Source: Cliona cf. orientalis
Lineage: Eukaryota; Porifera; Demospongiae; Clionaida; Clionaidae
DNA length: 64,000 bases
Assembly (NCBI GenBank): GCA_963930775.1
Contig: OZ005706.1
Span: 1,178,001-1,242,000, forward strand
Direction: 5' to 3'
Part shown: positions 62,499-64,000 of the stretch, one piece after another
Position numbering within the stretch: position 1 is the first letter of the stretch
Layout of the letters: every line of letters begins with the position of its first letter
The notes under the pieces: generated by a model
What the model saw: only the letters and a program-made list of their open reading frames with translations
Told to the model about the DNA's origin: nothing
The model's database searches: none
Program-made: the position numbers and the translations under genes

Positions 62499-63433
62499 AA
62501 GACAAAACCAGAGGTGGATGTAATAAGGCACAGCACCCTCCTAACTCTTCAGTGGTAATTCCCATTATGCAATGATTTGTGCTCCTGCAGCTATAGTGCA
62601 TGTAGTTGGGAGTGGAAGGCCAGCCAAGTCCCACATCCAGTGTGGTCTAATGCAAGGGAGGGAGGGGGGGAGTTCAATTGTACCTTCATTAAGGTTTACT
62701 AATGGATTGCTTAGACAGTTCTAATTGACTGATAGCAGGTGGTACTGTCAATCTAGTCTTGTTATGGTGCATGTGTATGTATGTGTGTGTGCTGTGCTCT
62801 TGAAAATCAGATTTTTTTGGGAGGCCTTTCTTTTTAATCAGGGAGTAATTCATCTGTCTGTTCTGCAACAGAAGTAATTGAGCAGCTTTTGATGAATTAG
62901 CTGTTGACAAATGCTCTAATTACCCCAAAATGGTGATTAAAAGACACTTTCATCAGAACTGCCCATACACTACAGAGGGGACTTACAGTAGGGAATACAG
63001 AAAATTAATTATCCAGTGTACTCTAATAGTGATAATTATTGTAAATTCAACAATGTGTGTATGTGCACTCTGTAATGTGTGATGGTTTAGTATCTCTATC
63101 TTCTCATCTCTCACTCCCTCCCTCCCCTCCTTCTCTCTCTCTCTCACTCTCTCTCTCTCTCTTTCTCTCTCTCTCCCTCTCTCCCTCCCCTCCTTCTCCC
63201 ATCTCTTTTTTATACCTTTCTCCATAATTATTTAAAACCTCTCCTTTCACATTCCTGCAGGTCTTGATGCCTCTAACTATCGCAGCTGCTCAGGCGGTCA
63301 GGAGGAGGGAGATGGAGCTGATGGAGGTCTCTTCAGCTCAGCCGGTGAAAAGAAGGGTACCTTTGAGGATGTAGACCCTCTTCTGGTCTCCTGCCACGGC
63401 TGTCAGAAGCTAGTACAAGTCCACGGATCTCAG
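38575..63433 (+). CDS. POLA1: DNA polymerase alpha catalytic subunit, 30 exons, 3' end outside window
   Basis: Family B replicative polymerase of the nuclear Pol alpha-primase complex, which extends RNA primers at origins and Okazaki fragments. Exons seen: 38575-38593, 38684-38777, 38958-39091, 39491-39579, 39750-39836, 39938-39988, 40048-40529, 40609-40675, 40917-41095, 42046-42103, 42467-42523, 42701-42903, 42978-43042, 43117-43274, 46237-46321, 46402-46463, 46769-46969, 47336-47435, 47550-47619, 49184-49223, 49576-49733, 50704-50776, 52323-52844, 52978-53010, 53435-53616, 53684-53797, 53937-54069, 54361-54489, 62001-62175, 63261-63433. All phases agree over 3993 nt (1331 codons); human POLA1 is about 1460 aa, so roughly the last tenth is missing. 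The start is the ATG of the short first exon, conserved in three upstream copies (P1-P3). Identity rests on motifs [35 protein letters not shown] and YGDTDSIMI. This is the only undamaged copy in the window. Confidence 0.95.
40917..43274 (+). CDS. POLA1: POLA1 exons 9-14: N-terminal domain of the polymerase core
   Basis: Exon 9 reads into [19 protein letters not shown], the first strongly conserved block of the catalytic subunit. Exon 10 gives [14 protein letters not shown]. Exon 12 gives [19 protein letters not shown] and then [11 protein letters not shown]. Exons 13-14 give [10 protein letters not shown] and [11 protein letters not shown] followed by a proline run and LVVMSLSVK. Phases are 2,0,0,2,1,0 and fit throughout. 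A truncated inverted copy of exon 14 lies at 2929-3055, and a decayed exon 9 lies at 32405-32490. Intron 9 (41096-42045) contains two poly-G/poly-C blocks. Confidence 0.94.
43275..46236. other. POLA1 intron 14
   Basis: No gene seen. GA repeat 44281-44315, (CCGT)n 44821-44847, GA-rich block 45391-45475, and a pyrimidine-rich 3' end. Confidence 0.6.
46237..49733 (+). CDS. POLA1: POLA1 exons 15-21: exonuclease-like domain
   Basis: Exons 15-16 give [17 protein letters not shown] and [17 protein letters not shown]. Exon 17 (46769-46969) carries [20 protein letters not shown], the exonuclease-like core; Pol alpha keeps this fold but is known to lack proofreading. Exon 18 gives [19 protein letters not shown]. 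Exon 20 (49184-49223) is only 40 nt, with a weak GTTGGT donor. It is needed to restore the frame between exon 19 (phase 2) and exon 21, and its peptide ending IAHTM lines up residue for residue with the matching human segment. Exon 21 gives [20 protein letters not shown] and [17 protein letters not shown]. Confidence 0.9.
47620..49183. other. POLA1 intron 19
   Basis: No other gene seen. GA repeat just after the donor and a CA repeat (49151-49178) that runs into the acceptor of the 40-nt exon 20. Confidence 0.6.
50704..54489 (+). CDS. POLA1: POLA1 exons 22-28: polymerase catalytic domain
   Basis: Exon 23 (52323-52844) holds motif A, with catalytic Asp in [11 protein letters not shown], the conserved YNICFTT, and motif B in [18 protein letters not shown]. 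Exon 25 (53435-53616) holds motif C, YGDTDS, with the second catalytic carboxylate pair, then [20 protein letters not shown]. Exon 26 gives [15 protein letters not shown]. Exon 28 gives [17 protein letters not shown]. Both metal-binding aspartate motifs are intact, so this copy should be catalytic. Exon 22 includes a run of four histidines; exon 23 starts with a Gly/Pro-rich linker before the conserved [15 protein letters not shown]. Exon 27 follows a pyrimidine tract that is almost pure C (53895-53923). Confidence 0.95.
50777..52322. other. POLA1 intron 22
   Basis: No gene seen. TG repeat 51109-51134, CT repeat 51700-51716, otherwise unremarkable AT-rich sequence. Confidence 0.6.
54490..62000. 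other. POLA1 intron 28, 7.5 kb
   Basis: No nested gene recognised. Contains the 56918 MITE, CA/CTCA repeats (60203-60278), a TG repeat (61331-61368) and a poly-G run (61754-61766). The peptides on either side are contiguous in POLA1 homologues, so no exon is missing here. Confidence 0.6.
56918..57078. mobile_element. Short MITE, GGCGTAGGAAG family, copy 2 (POLA1 intron 28)
   Basis: Same ends as the 4793 copy (TAGGCGTAGGAAG and CTTCCTACGCCAGTG). It accounts for apparent ORFs on both strands here. Confidence 0.65.
62001..63433 (+). CDS. POLA1: POLA1 exons 29-30: thumb end and start of C-terminal zinc region
   Basis: Exon 29 (62001-62175) gives [20 protein letters not shown] and EPIEGLDAA, the conserved end of the polymerase thumb. 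Exon 30 (63261-63433) starts GLDASNYRS, has a Gly/Glu/Asp-rich insert, then SCHGCQKLV. That CxxC is probably the first half of zinc site 1 of the C-terminal domain, which in other eukaryotes binds the B subunit and primase. The donor after exon 30 is a plain gtaaaa, and the gene runs out of the window. The intron before exon 29 is 7.5 kb. Confidence 0.92.
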
Positions 63434-64000
63434 GTAAAAAAAAAACTATTATTGCCATATCTTCACAAAAAAAGGGCCCATGGGCTGTGCACCTTATAAT
63501 ATTATTCCATAGTGGGCCCTCTTTCGCGAGGGTACGGTATTATTATTGTGGGTCAGAGTGTGTGTGTGTGTGCATCAAGGAATTATTTTTAATGATGTAT
63601 ACAAACTGGGAAAGTTAAAGTTTACAAATCTCGTAGTTGTAATATTATGTTTGCAATGTCATAAACAAGTTTGTTGCAGTGGAGTGTTTTGTTATTTGGT
63701 ATGATAATCCATTTTTAGTCCACATCGATTGATACATGTACATGGTCCTAGCCTAGGTACGTACTTAGCTGGCAGCTGCACGTATTCATAAATTCTGCAA
63801 AGCATACAAAATCATCATTGAAGTGAGGATGCCCCCTTTAATTAGGACACTCCGACCCAATAGACGCAGTAGAGAGATACCACATACCGTACACAACCAT
63901 GTATAATATTATTATTATGTGTATAATTATTGCTATAGCTACTTTCTGTCTTGGTTAATAAAATACCATAATTATCCTTTCTACATACTTTGAAAAATAA
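63434..64000. other. Start of POLA1 intron 30
   Basis: AT-rich with a short TG tract. No exon seen before the window ends. Confidence 0.6.

Overview
The window looks like nuclear DNA from an intron-rich, AT-leaning animal genome. A demosponge or another early-branching metazoan is my best guess. The basis is GT-AG split genes, dense short inverted-repeat elements, many poly-G/poly-C and CA/GA tracts, a metazoan-type DNA polymerase alpha gene and a transmembrane SEFIR-domain receptor. The species itself is not determined. I recognised no rRNA, tRNA or CRISPR.

Right part (38.5-64 kb): one long plus-strand gene, the catalytic subunit of DNA polymerase alpha (POLA1). Thirty exons (38575-63433) can be chained with every splice phase agreeing, giving 1331 codons. 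The chain runs from the N-terminal domain through the exonuclease-like and polymerase domains to the start of the C-terminal zinc-binding region. The 3' end lies outside the window. Introns are long and mostly filled with simple repeats; intron 28 is 7.5 kb.

Left part (0-38.5 kb): a tandem array of a divergent gene pair. Each module has a minus-strand receptor gene (R) and a plus-strand POLA1 5' segment (P), transcribed away from each other from a short shared region that carries an E2F-like TTTTGGCGGGAAAA. From left to right: P0 (cut by the window edge), inverted R and POLA1 scraps (2.3-3.1 kb), R1/P1 (junction 6.1-7.9 kb), R2/P2 (19.2-19.5 kb), R3/P3 (26.6-26.8 kb), R4/P4 (37.9-38.6 kb). 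Only P4 is the full POLA1; P0-P3 are truncated and decayed.

Receptors: R2 is the only complete one. Its 11 exons (19246 down to 11473) chain to 686 aa: signal peptide, cysteine-containing ectodomain, Ser/Thr-rich stalk, one transmembrane helix and a C-terminal SEFIR domain (the IL-17-receptor signalling fold). R4 keeps nine in-phase exons with an intact reading frame but ends before any transmembrane segment, so it could encode a secreted ectodomain of about 360 aa. R3 is broken by mobile DNA. R1 is cut after exon 5. The last SEFIR exon of R2 is followed by three tandem partial copies of itself.

Mobile DNA: at least ten kinds of short terminal-inverted-repeat elements, several foldback hairpins, and a poly(A)-tailed retro-insertion inside exon 8 of P3. 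Insertions shared by modules 2 and 3 indicate that these two are the youngest duplicates.
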